From Leucobacter chromiireducens (GTDB taxonomy: Bacteria > Actinomycetota > Actinomycetes > Actinomycetales > Microbacteriaceae), in assembly GCF_003917135.1 (NCBI RefSeq), contig NZ_RPDI01000001.1, positions 62,001-126,000 on the forward strand: a stretch of 64,000 bases of DNA, in the 5' to 3' direction. The notes beneath the pieces were generated by a model. That model was not told where the DNA came from. It worked only from the letters and a program-made list of their open reading frames with translations, and did not search any database. The position numbers and the translations under genes were made by a program. Positions 8,470-17,777 of the stretch are shown piece after piece. Positions within the stretch are counted from its first letter, which is position 1. Every line of letters starts with the position of its first letter.

Positions 8470-9654
8470 TCACGCGCCAAGACCGGCGCTCAGGCGCCGA
8501 GCGCGGGAGACCTCGATCGTTGCGACCGCGATGACGACGCTCACGGTGACGCCCGCGATCGTGACCACCGGGAGCGCCGCGCTCGCGAGCACCGCGAGCG
8601 CGCAGGCGACGAACACCGCCGAGGCCGGCCGTGAGAGCCGATGCCGCAGCAGGATCCACCACGTCGTGACCATGCACACGAACACCGGGATGGCGAGTGC
8701 GAACGATGCCGCGGAGCCGGACAGGTGTGCCGCCTCCCCGCTCAGCAGGTCGAGCTCAACCTCGATGCCGGCGGAGAGCGCGCCGACCGCCGCGAAGATC
8801 AGGTAGTGCGCGTAGCCGACTCCGAAGCCGGTGCGGACGTCAGCGAGGCGGGCACCGTGATCGTCCGAGAAGTACATCCACCAGATCCCGGCGGCGAGCA
8901 GCAGGCCGGAGATCGCGAGGCCGACGATCCCCCCGACGTGCGCACCCGAGTTGAGCGCGCTGATCACCGCATTCGCCGACGCGAGGAGGCTCTCGCCGAG
9001 CAGGATCAGGACGAACAGGCTGTAGCGCTCAGCGATATGGTGCGGGTGCCATGGTGTGCGCCGCGCGCGCTCGGCCCACACGGGCACCAGCAGCTCGAGC
9101 AGCATGGCCGGCCAGAACGTCCAGAACTGCACCTCGGGGGTGAACGCGAGCCGGAGCACCCAGACGAGCTGCACGCCGGTGATGCCGGCGGCGTAGCGCA
9201 GTGCCACCGCGCGCTGCTGCGGGTCGGACACCGCAGCGCGGAGCCACTGGATCACCATCGCGAGTCGCATGATCACGTAGCCGAACGTCACCGTCGCCCA
9301 CTCGCCGTGCGCGAGTGCGGCCTGCGCGCCAGCGGCGAGCACCAGCACGCCACCCATCTGCAGGATCGTGGTGACCCGGTAGAGCCAGTCGTCGGTGTCG
9401 AACGCCGAGGCGAACCACGTGAAGTTCATCCAGGCCCACCAGATCGCAAAGAACACCATCGCGTACCCGGTGACCGCCGCCGCGGCGTGGTCCTCGACGA
9501 TCCCGTGGTGCAGGCTCTGCGAGGCCTGCGACACCGCGACGACAAACACGAGGTCGAAGAAGAGCTCGAGGGGGCTCGCGACGCGGTGAGACTCGTGCGG
9601 ATCGCGGCCAGCCATGCGCCGGATCCCGAAGCGGCGCGCTGCGGTGATGCTCAC
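8470..9654 (-). CDS. LtrA-family (low temperature requirement A) membrane protein
   Basis: 394 residues with about ten hydrophobic segments. The N-terminal signature SPLELFFDLVFVVAVSQ, followed by WWAWMNFTWFASAFDTDDW, is typical of the bacterial LtrA family. The name comes from a Listeria cold-growth mutant; the biochemical function is unknown. The ATG at 9654 overlaps the stop of the upstream NTF2-like gene by 4 nt, so the two are co-translated. Confidence 0.85.
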   Translation of the reverse strand: MSITAARRFGIRRMAGRDPHESHRVASPLELFFDLVFVVAVSQASQSLHHGIVEDHAAAAVTGYAMVFFAIWWAWMNFTWFASAFDTDDWLYRVTTILQMGGVLVLAAGAQAALAHGEWATVTFGYVIMRLAMVIQWLRAAVSDPQQRAVALRYAAGITGVQLVWVLRLAFTPEVQFWTFWPAMLLELLVPVWAERARRTPWHPHHIAERYSLFVLILLGESLLASANAVISALNSGAHVGGIVGLAISGLLLAAGIWWMYFSDDHGARLADVRTGFGVGYAHYLIFAAVGALSAGIEVELDLLSGEAAHLSGSAASFALAIPVFVCMVTTWWILLRHRLSRPASAVFVACALAVLASAALPVVTIAGVTVSVVIAVATIEVSRARRLSAGLGA

Positions 9655-9983
9655 GCGTGCGGCGGGATCGTGAACGAGGCGACCAGGTCGTCCGCGACGG
9701 TGATGAACGCGGTCGAGTCGCCGGTGAACACCCGGCTCGTCCAGGTGAAACGGAGCTCGGTCACGTCGCCATCGGTGCGCGCCTCGCTGACGTCCATCGT
9801 CGCCCCGGCTCCGATCGCATCGGTGTCGGCCCAGCTCCGCACGCCGCTCGGGCCGCGCAGGACCCTGCCCCAGTCGTCAACGAAGCCGTCGGCGGTGAAC
9901 GCCGCAACGAACGCCTCGGTGTCGGCCGCGTTGATCGCATCGACCACGCGCCGAACCGGGGTGGGGAGAGAAATTCCGCTCAT
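9651..9983 (-). CDS. NTF2/SnoaL-like small protein
   Basis: 110 residues with the NTF2-like (SnoaL) fold pattern: an N-terminal helix (PVRRVVDAINAADTEAFVAAFTAD in outline), then DGFVDDWGRVLRG and beta strands ending in DLVASFTIPPHA. Members bind or modify small molecules. Nothing here identifies a substrate or catalytic residue. It is the first gene of a two-gene unit with the LtrA-like protein; the divergent region upstream (9984-10140) is only about 150 nt. Confidence 0.7.
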   Translation of the reverse strand: MSGISLPTPVRRVVDAINAADTEAFVAAFTADGFVDDWGRVLRGPSGVRSWADTDAIGAGATMDVSEARTDGDVTELRFTWTSRVFTGDSTAFITVADDLVASFTIPPHA

Positions 9984-10140
9984 CGTGACGCTCCTCGCTG
10001 TTGTGCTCTCCTGATCTATTTACCAAATGACGGCCCGGAATACGACCCCGAACAGTGTTTGTCCCCTCCGCGGGGGACACCGGGCCGTCCAGTCTCGGAC
10101 GGGAGAGTCGTGGCACCCCGCCGCGTCGAGCTGCTCTTCG

Positions 10141-10874
10141 CGAGCCAGTCAGCTGCACGCGACGGGACTCATCGAGGGCTGGATTGCCGTCGGCCTCCTC
10201 GCGGGCTCCTACCTCAACTGGCGGCTCGTCGCGCCACGCCTCCGCGCCTACTCGGAGGTGTCGCGCAACTCGATCACGATCCCGAGCCTCTTCGAGGGCC
10301 GCACCCGCGACCGCTCGCGACTGCTCCGCTCCATCTCGAGTATCGTCATCCTCGTCTTCTTCACGCGCTACGCATCCTTCGGCATGGTCGCCGGCGGCAA
10401 GTTCTTCGAGAGCGCGTTCGACGGGGAGTACCTCGTCGGCATGCTGCTCGTCACCGCGGTGACGCTCGCCTACACCGTGTTCGGTGGCTTCCTCGGCGCC
10501 CCGCTCACCGACGTGGTGCGGGGCCTCATGATGGTCGTCGCGCTGATCGTCGTGCCGATCGTCGCGATCGTCATCGTCTCGGGGCTCGCCTGGGGGCTCG
10601 GCTACTTCGGCCAGCCGCACAGCATCGTGCGCTTCATGGCGCTCCGCACCCCGCAGGAGGCGGCGACGGCGCGCCGGGCGATCCGGAGACAGTCGTGCTG
10701 CTCATGTCGCAGGTGCTCCTCCACCCGCTCGTCGCCGGGCTACTGCTCGCCGCCGTGCTCGCCGTCGCCGCCGCCGTGATCGTGAGCCTCGCCACCCGCA
10801 GTGAGAACGTCGAAATCGAGGGTGAGTTCACGACCACGACGAACCTCGTGCGGCGGCGGCCGGCGAAGGGATAG
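10141..10874 (+). pseudogene. putP: Decayed sodium/proline symporter (putP remnant)
   Basis: A frame reading TGLIEGWIAVGL, SYLNWRLVAPRLR, SRLLRSISSIVILVFFT and WGLGYFGQPH matches the middle of PutP-type symporters. No N-terminal part (the first roughly 90 residues) exists upstream. Between IVIVSG and LAWGLGYFG about 30 family residues are missing. After TPQEAATARRA the frame is lost near 10680, and a shifted frame resumes with SQVLLHPLVAGLLLAAVLA. That piece then jumps directly to a C-terminal-type tail (SENVEIEGEFTTTTNLV...), skipping more than 100 residues. At least one frameshift and several in-gene deletions make this non-functional. It lies next to repeat copy A1 at the left edge of the catabolic island. 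Confidence 0.75.
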
Positions 10875-10911
10875 CTGCGCTGCGGAGTGCTTGCCCCACC
10901 CCCCCCGCTTC

Positions 10912-10987
10912 GAGATCGCGCGGATCTTTCGATAGCGGGCGGATTCTCGCGCAAATGCCTGCGAGCTGGAAAGATGCGCGCGACCTC
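10912..10987. repeat. Palindromic intergenic repeat family A, copy 1 (76 bp)
   Basis: The outer arms GAGATCGCGCGGATCTTTC (10912-10930) and GAAAGATGCGCGCGACCTC (10969-10987) pair as an imperfect 19-bp stem. Inside is a second stem, CTCGC/GCGAG. It is identical in length and layout to copies at 24760 and 32548. Similarity to copy 2 continues on both sides (about 10888-11080), giving a direct repeat of nearly 190 bp. Confidence 0.9.
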
Positions 10988-11217
10988 GGGGCGCTGGGGC
11001 GCGGGGCTGGGGCGTGCGCCCCGCGGCGGCCCCGTGCGCCGCGGCCGGCGAAGTGGTAGCTGCTCGCTCGGTTCCTCCCGGGGCACCGCGCGTGCGGTCA
11101 TGCGCGAATGCGCAGGTTCGGTGCGCGCAGTGCCTGTAGTGCGTGCGGTGACCCTGCGCACAATGCTTGCAGCACCGCGGCGACCGCTGCGTGAGCCGGC
11201 TTCAAGGAGGAACCGAG

Positions 11218-12624
11218 ATGACTGATGTAGCGACGCTGCTCGACGCGATCACCGTCAGCGCGCACGCGGGGCGCGCGATCCCAGACGCAGCGAGCGGTGA
11301 GGTGATCGGGTACGCGCCAGTACACACGGTCGCTGATCTTGAGTCTGCGATTGCGGCCGCGCGCGACGCCCAGCAGACATGGGCGGCGCTCGGTCACGAG
11401 GAGCGCTCGCGGATCCTGCGTCTCGCCGCAGACGAGGTTGAGGCGAACGCCGAGGAACTTGCACACATCATCGCCCGCGAGCAGGGCAAGCCCCTCAACG
11501 GGCCGGGGGCTCGGTTCGAAGCTGCGGGGTGCGCGGTCTGGATCCGCAACGCCGCCGACACCGTGATCGAGCCGGAACTCCTGTTCGAGGCAGAGGGTAC
11601 TCGCTCCGAGCTGCACTACGTTCCGCTTGGCGTTGTCGCAGCGATTGGGCCGTGGAACTGGCCGGCGCTCATTGGCATCTGGCAGATCGCTCCGGCGCTG
11701 CGTATGGGAAACGCGGTCGTCGTGAAGCCGAGTAGCTACACTCCGCTCAGTGTGCTCGGCGTCGTCGAACTCATGAACCGTCACCTGCCGGCCGGGCTCC
11801 TCACCGTCGTCTCGGGCAACCGCGAGGTCGGCTCGCGCATCGCGAGCCACCCGGACATCGCAAAGGTGATGTTCACCGGATCAACGGAGACGGGGCGAGA
11901 GATCGTGCGGAGCTCGGCGGATAATCTCGCCAGGCTCACCCTCGAACTCGGCGGCAACGATCCGGGAATCGTGCTCCCGGGTGCCGACGCGGCGGCGATT
12001 GCCGAGGGCCTCTTCTGGGGCATCTTCATCAACACCGGGCAGACCTGCGCGGCGCTGAAGCGGCTGTACGTGCACGACTCCGTGCACGATGAAGTGGTCG
12101 CCGCGCTCGCCGCGCTCGCCGAGTCGATCCCAATGGGCCCAGGTACCAGCGAGGAAGCGCTGCTCGGGCCGCTTTCCACACCGCAGCAGTTCGAGATCGT
12201 CAGCGACCTCGTCGCCGATGCCCGCGAGCGCGGCGCCCGGATCGTGACGGGCGGCGAGCCGGCTCCGGAGCTTGGCAGCCAGTTCTACCGCGCAACGATC
12301 GTGACAGAGATCGAAGACGGGGCAGCCCTCGTCGACGAGGAGCAATTCGGTCCCGTGATCCCGATCATCAGGTACACCGATCTCGACGACGCGATCGCAC
12401 GCGCGAACGCGACTGAGCAGGGGCTCGGCGCCTCCGTCTGGGGCGAGCCGGGCGAGGCGCGTCGCGTCGCGGACCGACTTGAGAGTGGCACGGTTTGGAT
12501 CAACCAGCATGGAACGCTGAACCCGATGGTCCCGTTCGGTGGCGTGAAAGCGTCCGGCTACGGACTGGAGTTTGGTGCACACGGACTGAAAGCCGTCGCC
12601 GCGCCAAAGGTCATCACCGTCTAG
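11218..12624 (+). CDS. NAD(P)-dependent aldehyde dehydrogenase
   Basis: 468 residues of the ALDH superfamily. The Rossmann segment GVVAAIGPWNWP and KPSSYTPLS are followed by FTGSTETGREI, the general-base loop LELGGNDPGIV and the catalytic Cys in NTGQTCAALKR. The ATG at 11218 has a strong AAGGAGG seven bases upstream. It oxidises an aldehyde to the acid; the substrate is unknown. It opens the island's transport/oxidation block. A small dyad, TGCGC-GAAT-GCGCA at 11101-11114, lies upstream and could be an operator. Codon choice (more GTT, ATT, CTT) is less GC-biased than in the flanking housekeeping genes. Confidence 0.85.
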   Translation: MTDVATLLDAITVSAHAGRAIPDAASGEVIGYAPVHTVADLESAIAAARDAQQTWAALGHEERSRILRLAADEVEANAEELAHIIAREQGKPLNGPGARFEAAGCAVWIRNAADTVIEPELLFEAEGTRSELHYVPLGVVAAIGPWNWPALIGIWQIAPALRMGNAVVVKPSSYTPLSVLGVVELMNRHLPAGLLTVVSGNREVGSRIASHPDIAKVMFTGSTETGREIVRSSADNLARLTLELGGNDPGIVLPGADAAAIAEGLFWGIFINTGQTCAALKRLYVHDSVHDEVVAALAALAESIPMGPGTSEEALLGPLSTPQQFEIVSDLVADARERGARIVTGGEPAPELGSQFYRATIVTEIEDGAALVDEEQFGPVIPIIRYTDLDDAIARANATEQGLGASVWGEPGEARRVADRLESGTVWINQHGTLNPMVPFGGVKASGYGLEFGAHGLKAVAAPKVITV

Positions 12625-12664
12625 GGCGGAGCGTGACCCACTCCTCCCGCCGCTCGCCCGGCTC

Positions 12665-12706
12665 CGGGCGGGGACGCGGTGCGCTGTCGCGCCCACGTCC
12701 CGCCCG
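12665..12706 (+). terminator. Hairpin between aldehyde dehydrogenase and binding-protein gene
   Basis: CGGGCGGGGACG pairs with CGTCCCGCCCG (12696-12706) with one bulge. There is no T-run, so it may be a partial terminator or processing hairpin rather than a full stop. Confidence 0.5.
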
Positions 12707-12773
12707 AAAGGGACACCCCAGCATTCCACTCACTCATTCAACGAAGAACACACGAACAGGAATGGAACTCACC

Positions 12774-14078
12774 ATGCACACTCTCACCTCTGAGGAGCGC
12801 GGCACGCGGCGCTCTCTCCGGCTGACTGGCCGATCCCTCCTTGCAATTGCCGTCCCAGCTGCGCTCGCGCTTGCCGCGTGCAGCGGTGGCGGCACGTCGA
12901 GTGCCGGCGGCGGTGGCGCGGAGCCCGCTGACACGTCCACGGTTGCGTGCGGTGTCGTGCCGACGGTCGATCCGAACGACCCGGAGGGGCTGATCGCCGA
13001 AATGCCCGACGACGTCCAGGCCGCGTTCAACGGCTGGCCGGACCTGATCGAAGCGAGCGCCTGGGCAGACTTGGAATCGAAGATTGCTGAGGGTCCGATC
13101 ACGGTGGGCTACTTGCAGCAGGACTCGGGCAGCCCGGTCGCTGCTGCGCTGAGCGAGCAGATTCGTGCGCGGGCCGAGCAGTCGAAAAGCGTCGACGAGG
13201 TCTCCGAACTGATCGTCGAGACGCCGGGGGCGGCAGGCGGTGAGCTCACAGCGGCGGATCAGGTGCGCGCGTTCGAGCAGCTGGTGCGAAAGGGCGCGGA
13301 CATTATCATCGCTCAGCCGCTCTCCGGAGAGGCGCTGGTCGCGGCCGTGAACACGGCAGGCGAGCAGGGTATTCCGACGGTCACGTTCACCGGCTATGTC
13401 GCCTCGCCCTACGCGCTGAATATCACGCCAAACGCCTATGACGGCGTCGCCCAGCTGGTGGCGCGCGGTGCGGAAATGATCGGTGGCACCGGAAATGTCA
13501 TGATCATGCAGGGCATCGAAGGCATGACGGTCAACACCGCCTCGGTCGCGGCAGCGACCGACGTGCTCGGTAACTGCGCCGATATTGAGATCGTCGGCAG
13601 CCCGGCGGGGAACTTCAATGACCCTGGCGCGAAGTCTGCGGTGATGAGCTTCCTCGCGTCGCAGCCCGGCGAGGTCGACATGGTCTACCAGGTGGCCTCG
13701 ATGGGCTCCGGCGTCTTCGCCGGGTTCGCCGATGCTGGGCGCGACACCATGCCCCTCGTTCTCGACAACCTGCCCACCGCAGCGTCGCTTGCCTGGTGGG
13801 ATGAGCTTCGCGCGGACGGCTACGAGGGGCTCGCAGTGCCCGGCACCGGGACCCAGTTCGGCGATGCGCTCTGGGACGTTGCGCTGCGCACCATGCAGGG
13901 ACAGGGCCCAAAGCTCAACCAGATCGCGCTTGAAACTCAGTTCGTCACCGCCGAAAACATCGACGAGTACCTCATCCCTGGCGCAACGACGACCTCAGCA
14001 GAGGAGACCGCGTCGGTCGGCTCGCTCCTGCCGCCCGAGTACCTCGACGGGTACTTCACGAACCCGGGCGAGGAGTGA
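12774..14078 (+). CDS. Lipoprotein substrate-binding protein of CUT2-type ABC importer
   Basis: About 434 residues. A signal peptide ends in the lipobox LALAAC-SGG, so the mature protein is lipid-anchored outside the membrane. The body resembles ribose/AI-2-type periplasmic binding proteins (type I fold): ITVGYLQQDSGSPVAAALSEQ, ADIIIAQPLSGEALVAAVNTA, GIPTVTFTGY and GGTGNVMIMQG. It has an unusually long region of about 100 residues before the first beta strand. An alternative ATG lies 12 nt upstream at 12762. It is followed by an ATPase gene and two permease genes, giving a complete importer. The ligand is not predictable; the neighbours suggest an alcohol or polyol. Confidence 0.8.
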   Translation: MHTLTSEERGTRRSLRLTGRSLLAIAVPAALALAACSGGGTSSAGGGGAEPADTSTVACGVVPTVDPNDPEGLIAEMPDDVQAAFNGWPDLIEASAWADLESKIAEGPITVGYLQQDSGSPVAAALSEQIRARAEQSKSVDEVSELIVETPGAAGGELTAADQVRAFEQLVRKGADIIIAQPLSGEALVAAVNTAGEQGIPTVTFTGYVASPYALNITPNAYDGVAQLVARGAEMIGGTGNVMIMQGIEGMTVNTASVAAATDVLGNCADIEIVGSPAGNFNDPGAKSAVMSFLASQPGEVDMVYQVASMGSGVFAGFADAGRDTMPLVLDNLPTAASLAWWDELRADGYEGLAVPGTGTQFGDALWDVALRTMQGQGPKLNQIALETQFVTAENIDEYLIPGATTTSAEETASVGSLLPPEYLDGYFTNPGEE

Positions 14079-14084
14079 TGCATC

Positions 14085-14111
14085 GCCGGGGCCGGAATGC
14101 CCGGCCCCGGC
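14085..14111 (+). terminator. Intercistronic GC hairpin after binding-protein gene
   Basis: GCCGGGGCCGG and CCGGCCCCGGC form a perfect 11-bp stem with a short loop and no T-run. Hairpins at this place commonly stabilise the upstream binding-protein mRNA and lower read-through to the transporter genes. Confidence 0.65.
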
Positions 14112-14159
14112 GCCGCCTCACACAGGCGCACTCAACACATGAGAGTAAGGAGAACGAGC

Positions 14160-15740
14160 GTGACCAAGTCACCGAGTGTTCTGGCGCCCGTCGCCGCACA
14201 CGCCGCCGATGACACCGCACTGTTGCGCGTGCAATCGCTGAGCAAACGTTTCGGCCCCACCATCGCGGTGCGCGAGGCGAGTTTCGATGTCCGTGCTGGC
14301 GAAGTCCACGCGCTCGTCGGCGAGAACGGGTCGGGGAAGTCGACCCTCGTGAAGATGCTGAGCGGTGTGCACGCCCCGCACAGCGGCGAGATCGTTGTCG
14401 GCGGTACGCGCTTCGCACGGTTCTCGTCCCCGCGCGCCGCGCAGGACGCCGGGATCGTGACCGTGTTTCAGGAAGTGTTGTCCGTTGGAACGCGCACCGT
14501 GCTCGATAACCTCTGGCTCGGCTCCGACGGTGCCGTCCGCACGCGGATCCCGCGCGACGAGCGAGTCGAGCGTGCGCACGCCATTCTCGCTGAACTCCTC
14601 GAACACCCACCAGCGCTCGATACCCGCGTCGAAGAGCTCTCGCTGAGCGAACGCCAGGTGTGTAGCATCGCACGTGCGCTGCTCCGGGAGCCGCGTGTGC
14701 TGATTCTCGACGAGGCAACCTCGGCCCTTGACTACGACAGCCGCAGCCGGCTCTTCAGCGTCGTCGGACGGCTGCGGCACGACGGCGTCGGCGTGATCCT
14801 CATCACTCACCGGATGGATGAGATCGAGGAGATCGGTGATCGCATCACCGTGCTCAGATCCGGTGTGACCGTCGGCACCATCGACGACGCCGAGTGGACC
14901 ACGGCGCAGTTGGTTGCACTCATGACCGGCGGCGATCATCTCGCCCAGAGCAGCGTCCGGGCGGAGCAGCGCACACTGCCGGCCGACGCGCCGATAGTGC
15001 TGGCCACGCACGATCTTCAGCTCAGGCCGGGGCGCGCGCCCATCTCCGTGGAGATCCGTGCGGGTGAGCTCGTTGGCCTTGCCGGTCTCGAGGGTCAGGG
15101 CCAGGATGACTTCATCAAAGCGCTCGCCGGGATCGGCACGGTCTCCGGCGAGGTCGTGCGGTACGACGGAGACCGTGAGACGCGGATCACGAGCCACGAC
15201 ACCGCCCATGCGCAGCGCATCGCATACGTACCGCGCGAGCGGCGCGGCGAATCGCTCTTCGAGTGGATGTCCATCCTTGACAACTTTGCTATCGCCACCG
15301 TCTCGGCTGATGCGCGCGGCGGTCTGCTCCGCCCACGCGAGACCGCCCGCAGGTTCAGCGAGTACGTCGCACGGCTCAGCATTAAGACCGGTCGCACCAC
15401 AAACGCGATCACCACCCTGTCGGGCGGGAACCAGCAAAAGGTCATCATCGCGCGCTGGCTCGCGACGACACCAGCCGTGTTGCTGTTGAACGACCCCACC
15501 AGGGGGATCGACATCAATGCGAAGCGCGACCTCTATCGTCTCCTCGGCGAACTCACCGCCGAGGGGCTTGCCGTGGTGATGCTCTCGACCGAAGTTGATG
15601 AACACATCGAACTCATGGATCGCGTGCTGGTGTTCGACGACTTTACCTGCACGCGCGAGCTTGATCACACCGAAATGACGCGGAGCACGCTCGTCGCGAG
15701 CTTCTTCGGAAAGGGGACCCCCGATGCACGCGGTACGTGA
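14160..15740 (+). CDS. CUT2-type ABC importer ATPase (two fused nucleotide-binding domains)
   Basis: 526 residues with two ABC domains as in RbsA/MglA. Domain 1 has Walker A GENGSGKST, a signature region LSLSERQV and Walker [13 protein letters not shown]. Domain 2 has a degenerate Walker A (GLEGQGQDDF), signature LSGGNQQKV and Walker B-like VLLLNDPTRGID. This asymmetry is normal for the family. The GTG at 14160 is preferred because AAGGAGA lies seven bases upstream; ATG at 14139 is possible. The end overlaps the first permease gene by 17 nt, so it is translationally coupled. It powers uptake of the unknown island substrate. Confidence 0.9.
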   Translation: MTKSPSVLAPVAAHAADDTALLRVQSLSKRFGPTIAVREASFDVRAGEVHALVGENGSGKSTLVKMLSGVHAPHSGEIVVGGTRFARFSSPRAAQDAGIVTVFQEVLSVGTRTVLDNLWLGSDGAVRTRIPRDERVERAHAILAELLEHPPALDTRVEELSLSERQVCSIARALLREPRVLILDEATSALDYDSRSRLFSVVGRLRHDGVGVILITHRMDEIEEIGDRITVLRSGVTVGTIDDAEWTTAQLVALMTGGDHLAQSSVRAEQRTLPADAPIVLATHDLQLRPGRAPISVEIRAGELVGLAGLEGQGQDDFIKALAGIGTVSGEVVRYDGDRETRITSHDTAHAQRIAYVPRERRGESLFEWMSILDNFAIATVSADARGGLLRPRETARRFSEYVARLSIKTGRTTNAITTLSGGNQQKVIIARWLATTPAVLLLNDPTRGIDINAKRDLYRLLGELTAEGLAVVMLSTEVDEHIELMDRVLVFDDFTCTRELDHTEMTRSTLVASFFGKGTPDARGT

Positions 15741-16713
15741 ACACTCCAAGGCCAGGAACCTGGTCTCTCCGGGCGAACGCGCGCGCCTCTTTTTCCGCGC
15801 GCACCCTGCTGCATTCGCCACGATTCTCAGCCTGCTCATGCTGCTCGTCAACGTGCTGCTCCAGCCCCGCTTCGGGCCCGTGCAGCAGCTCGCTGCGTTT
15901 GCGCCACTCGCGCTCGCCGCGATGGCGACGGCTGCTGCGGTGATCGGCGGCGGGATCGATCTCTCGATCAGCGCCCAGATGACCTTCTCATCCATTCTGC
16001 TCGCCGGCTATCTCACTCCGATGGGGCTCGGCGGGTACATCGCCATCCCGATTCTCATCGGGGCCGGTGCGCTCATCGGTGCGCTCAACGGTCTGATCGC
16101 GGTGCTCCTCCGGCTGCCACCGATCGTCGCTTCACTCGCGTCGATGTTCATCCTCACCGGCGTCAATCTGCGCCTCGCACCAACCCCAGTGATCCTGTTC
16201 GACGGCTGGGTGCTCGATATGGCGAAGTCGATCTGGATGATCCCGGGGGGCCTCATCGCCGTCGGGGTGCCACTCGTCGCGTGGCTCTTGCTCGTGCGCG
16301 GCGCCTTCGGCCGGAACCTCTACGCGGTGGGCGGCAACGACGCGACGGCATTTTCCGCTGGTGTGAACGTGAACCTCATCCGCATCTGCTCGTATGCGCT
16401 CGGTGGCGCGATCGCCGCCGTCGGCGGCATCGCGCTCACCGGTCTCGTGAGCTCAGCTGACGCATCGTCGAGCTCCTCCTACGTCATCGGCGCGATTACC
16501 GCCATCACGCTCGGCGGGATCAGCATGCTGGGTGGCCGCGGCGGCATGCTCGGAGCCGTCGCGGGTGCCGGCGTGATTTTCCTCGTGCAGAACATGCTGA
16601 CGCTCTTTAACGTCTCCCAGGTCTGGCTCAACCTCGTGTTCGGCGGCCTCCTCCTCTTCGCCGTGATCACCGGAGCGATCATGGCAGCACCACGAAAGGA
16701 GCATCACGCATGA
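15724..16713 (+). CDS. CUT2-type ABC importer permease 1
   Basis: 329 residues with about eight to ten membrane helices. It has RbsC-like features: GGGIDLSISAQMTFSS after helix 3, GALIGALNGLIAVLLRLPPIVASL, and GRNLYAVGGNDATAFSAGVNV, followed by ALGGAIAAVGGIALTG and AITLGGISMLGGRG. It overlaps the ATPase gene upstream and the second permease by 4 nt. It is expected to form a heterodimeric channel with permease 2. Confidence 0.9.
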   Translation: MHAVREHSKARNLVSPGERARLFFRAHPAAFATILSLLMLLVNVLLQPRFGPVQQLAAFAPLALAAMATAAAVIGGGIDLSISAQMTFSSILLAGYLTPMGLGGYIAIPILIGAGALIGALNGLIAVLLRLPPIVASLASMFILTGVNLRLAPTPVILFDGWVLDMAKSIWMIPGGLIAVGVPLVAWLLLVRGAFGRNLYAVGGNDATAFSAGVNVNLIRICSYALGGAIAAVGGIALTGLVSSADASSSSSYVIGAITAITLGGISMLGGRGGMLGAVAGAGVIFLVQNMLTLFNVSQVWLNLVFGGLLLFAVITGAIMAAPRKEHHA

Positions 16714-17726
16714 GCGCGCTCACCACTGAAGTCGTCACGCTGCTCGACGAGAAGCCGCGACTCATCGAACTGCTTGGGCGGATTCAACACCGCTTCCCCG
16801 TACTGCAGCTTGCGATTACCGCAATCGCGTTCCTCATCGGTGCCGTCACGCTCGAGGGCTTCGCATCCGCCAACAGCATTACCTCACTGCTCATTCTTGC
16901 GGCGCTCGTCGGCCTCGCCGGGCTGGGCCAAACGCTCGCGATCCTCATCGGCGGGGTTGACATGTCCGTCGCGAACTTCCTCGTTGTTGGCGCCGTATTC
17001 GCCACGCAGATCACATCACTGCACGGGGTCAGCTTCGGTGTCGCGCTTGCGATCCTTGTCCCGTTCACCCTCGTGCTCGGCGGCTTCGTTGGCTGGGTCT
17101 GTCACCGATTCGCGGTCGATCCGCTCGTGGTCACCCTCGCGATGGGCACCCTTGCGCTCGGACTCATGCAGATCCAGACGGAGGGGACGATCGCCGGCGG
17201 TGCACCGGAGTGGCTCATGGCCCTCACCTCGCTGCGGTCCACGACGTTCGGGCTGCCGTTCCCGCCGATCCTGCTCATTTGGGCGCTGGTGATCGTCGTC
17301 ATGACGGTGTTTATCCACCGGACGCCCGTGGGACGTCGAATGCTCGCAGCTGGTGCCAACGGTCGCGCCGCCGGGCTCTCACTGATCAAGGTGCGTCGCA
17401 TGTGGGTCATCGTGTTCGCGCTGAGTGCCCTGTGCGCTGGCCTCGCCGGCGTGGTGCTCGCCGCGTTCTCCGGAACGGTGAACACCTCGATCGGCGGCCC
17501 GTACCTCTTCCAGAGTCTCGCCGCCGTCATCATCGGCGGCACGGTGTTCGGCGGCCCGGGTGACTACTCCCGCACCGTCATCGGCGCGCTCATGCTGACG
17601 GTGATCACCAATGTGCTCATCGGACACGGTCTCGCGACCAGCGACCAGCAGATCCTGTATGGCGTCGTCATCCTCGTCGCCATGGCCATCTACGGCCGTG
17701 GCCGCCGCCTCGGTGACCGAGTGTGA
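16710..17726 (+). CDS. CUT2-type ABC importer permease 2
   Basis: 338 residues of the RbsC-like family: GLGQTLAILIGGVDMSVANFL, CHRFAVDPLVVTLAMGTLALG, GRRMLAAGANGRAAGLSLIKV and VIIGGTVFGGPGDYSRTVIGA, each on membrane-spanning context. Its start overlaps permease 1 by 4 nt. Two different permeases with one fused ATPase is the arrangement of some ribose-, autoinducer- and nucleoside-type systems. Confidence 0.9.
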   Translation: MSALTTEVVTLLDEKPRLIELLGRIQHRFPVLQLAITAIAFLIGAVTLEGFASANSITSLLILAALVGLAGLGQTLAILIGGVDMSVANFLVVGAVFATQITSLHGVSFGVALAILVPFTLVLGGFVGWVCHRFAVDPLVVTLAMGTLALGLMQIQTEGTIAGGAPEWLMALTSLRSTTFGLPFPPILLIWALVIVVMTVFIHRTPVGRRMLAAGANGRAAGLSLIKVRRMWVIVFALSALCAGLAGVVLAAFSGTVNTSIGGPYLFQSLAAVIIGGTVFGGPGDYSRTVIGALMLTVITNVLIGHGLATSDQQILYGVVILVAMAIYGRGRRLGDRV

Positions 17727-17777
17727 CCGCGCGCACGATCACTTACACCCCACTCACTGACCCGAAGGAGAACCGAA

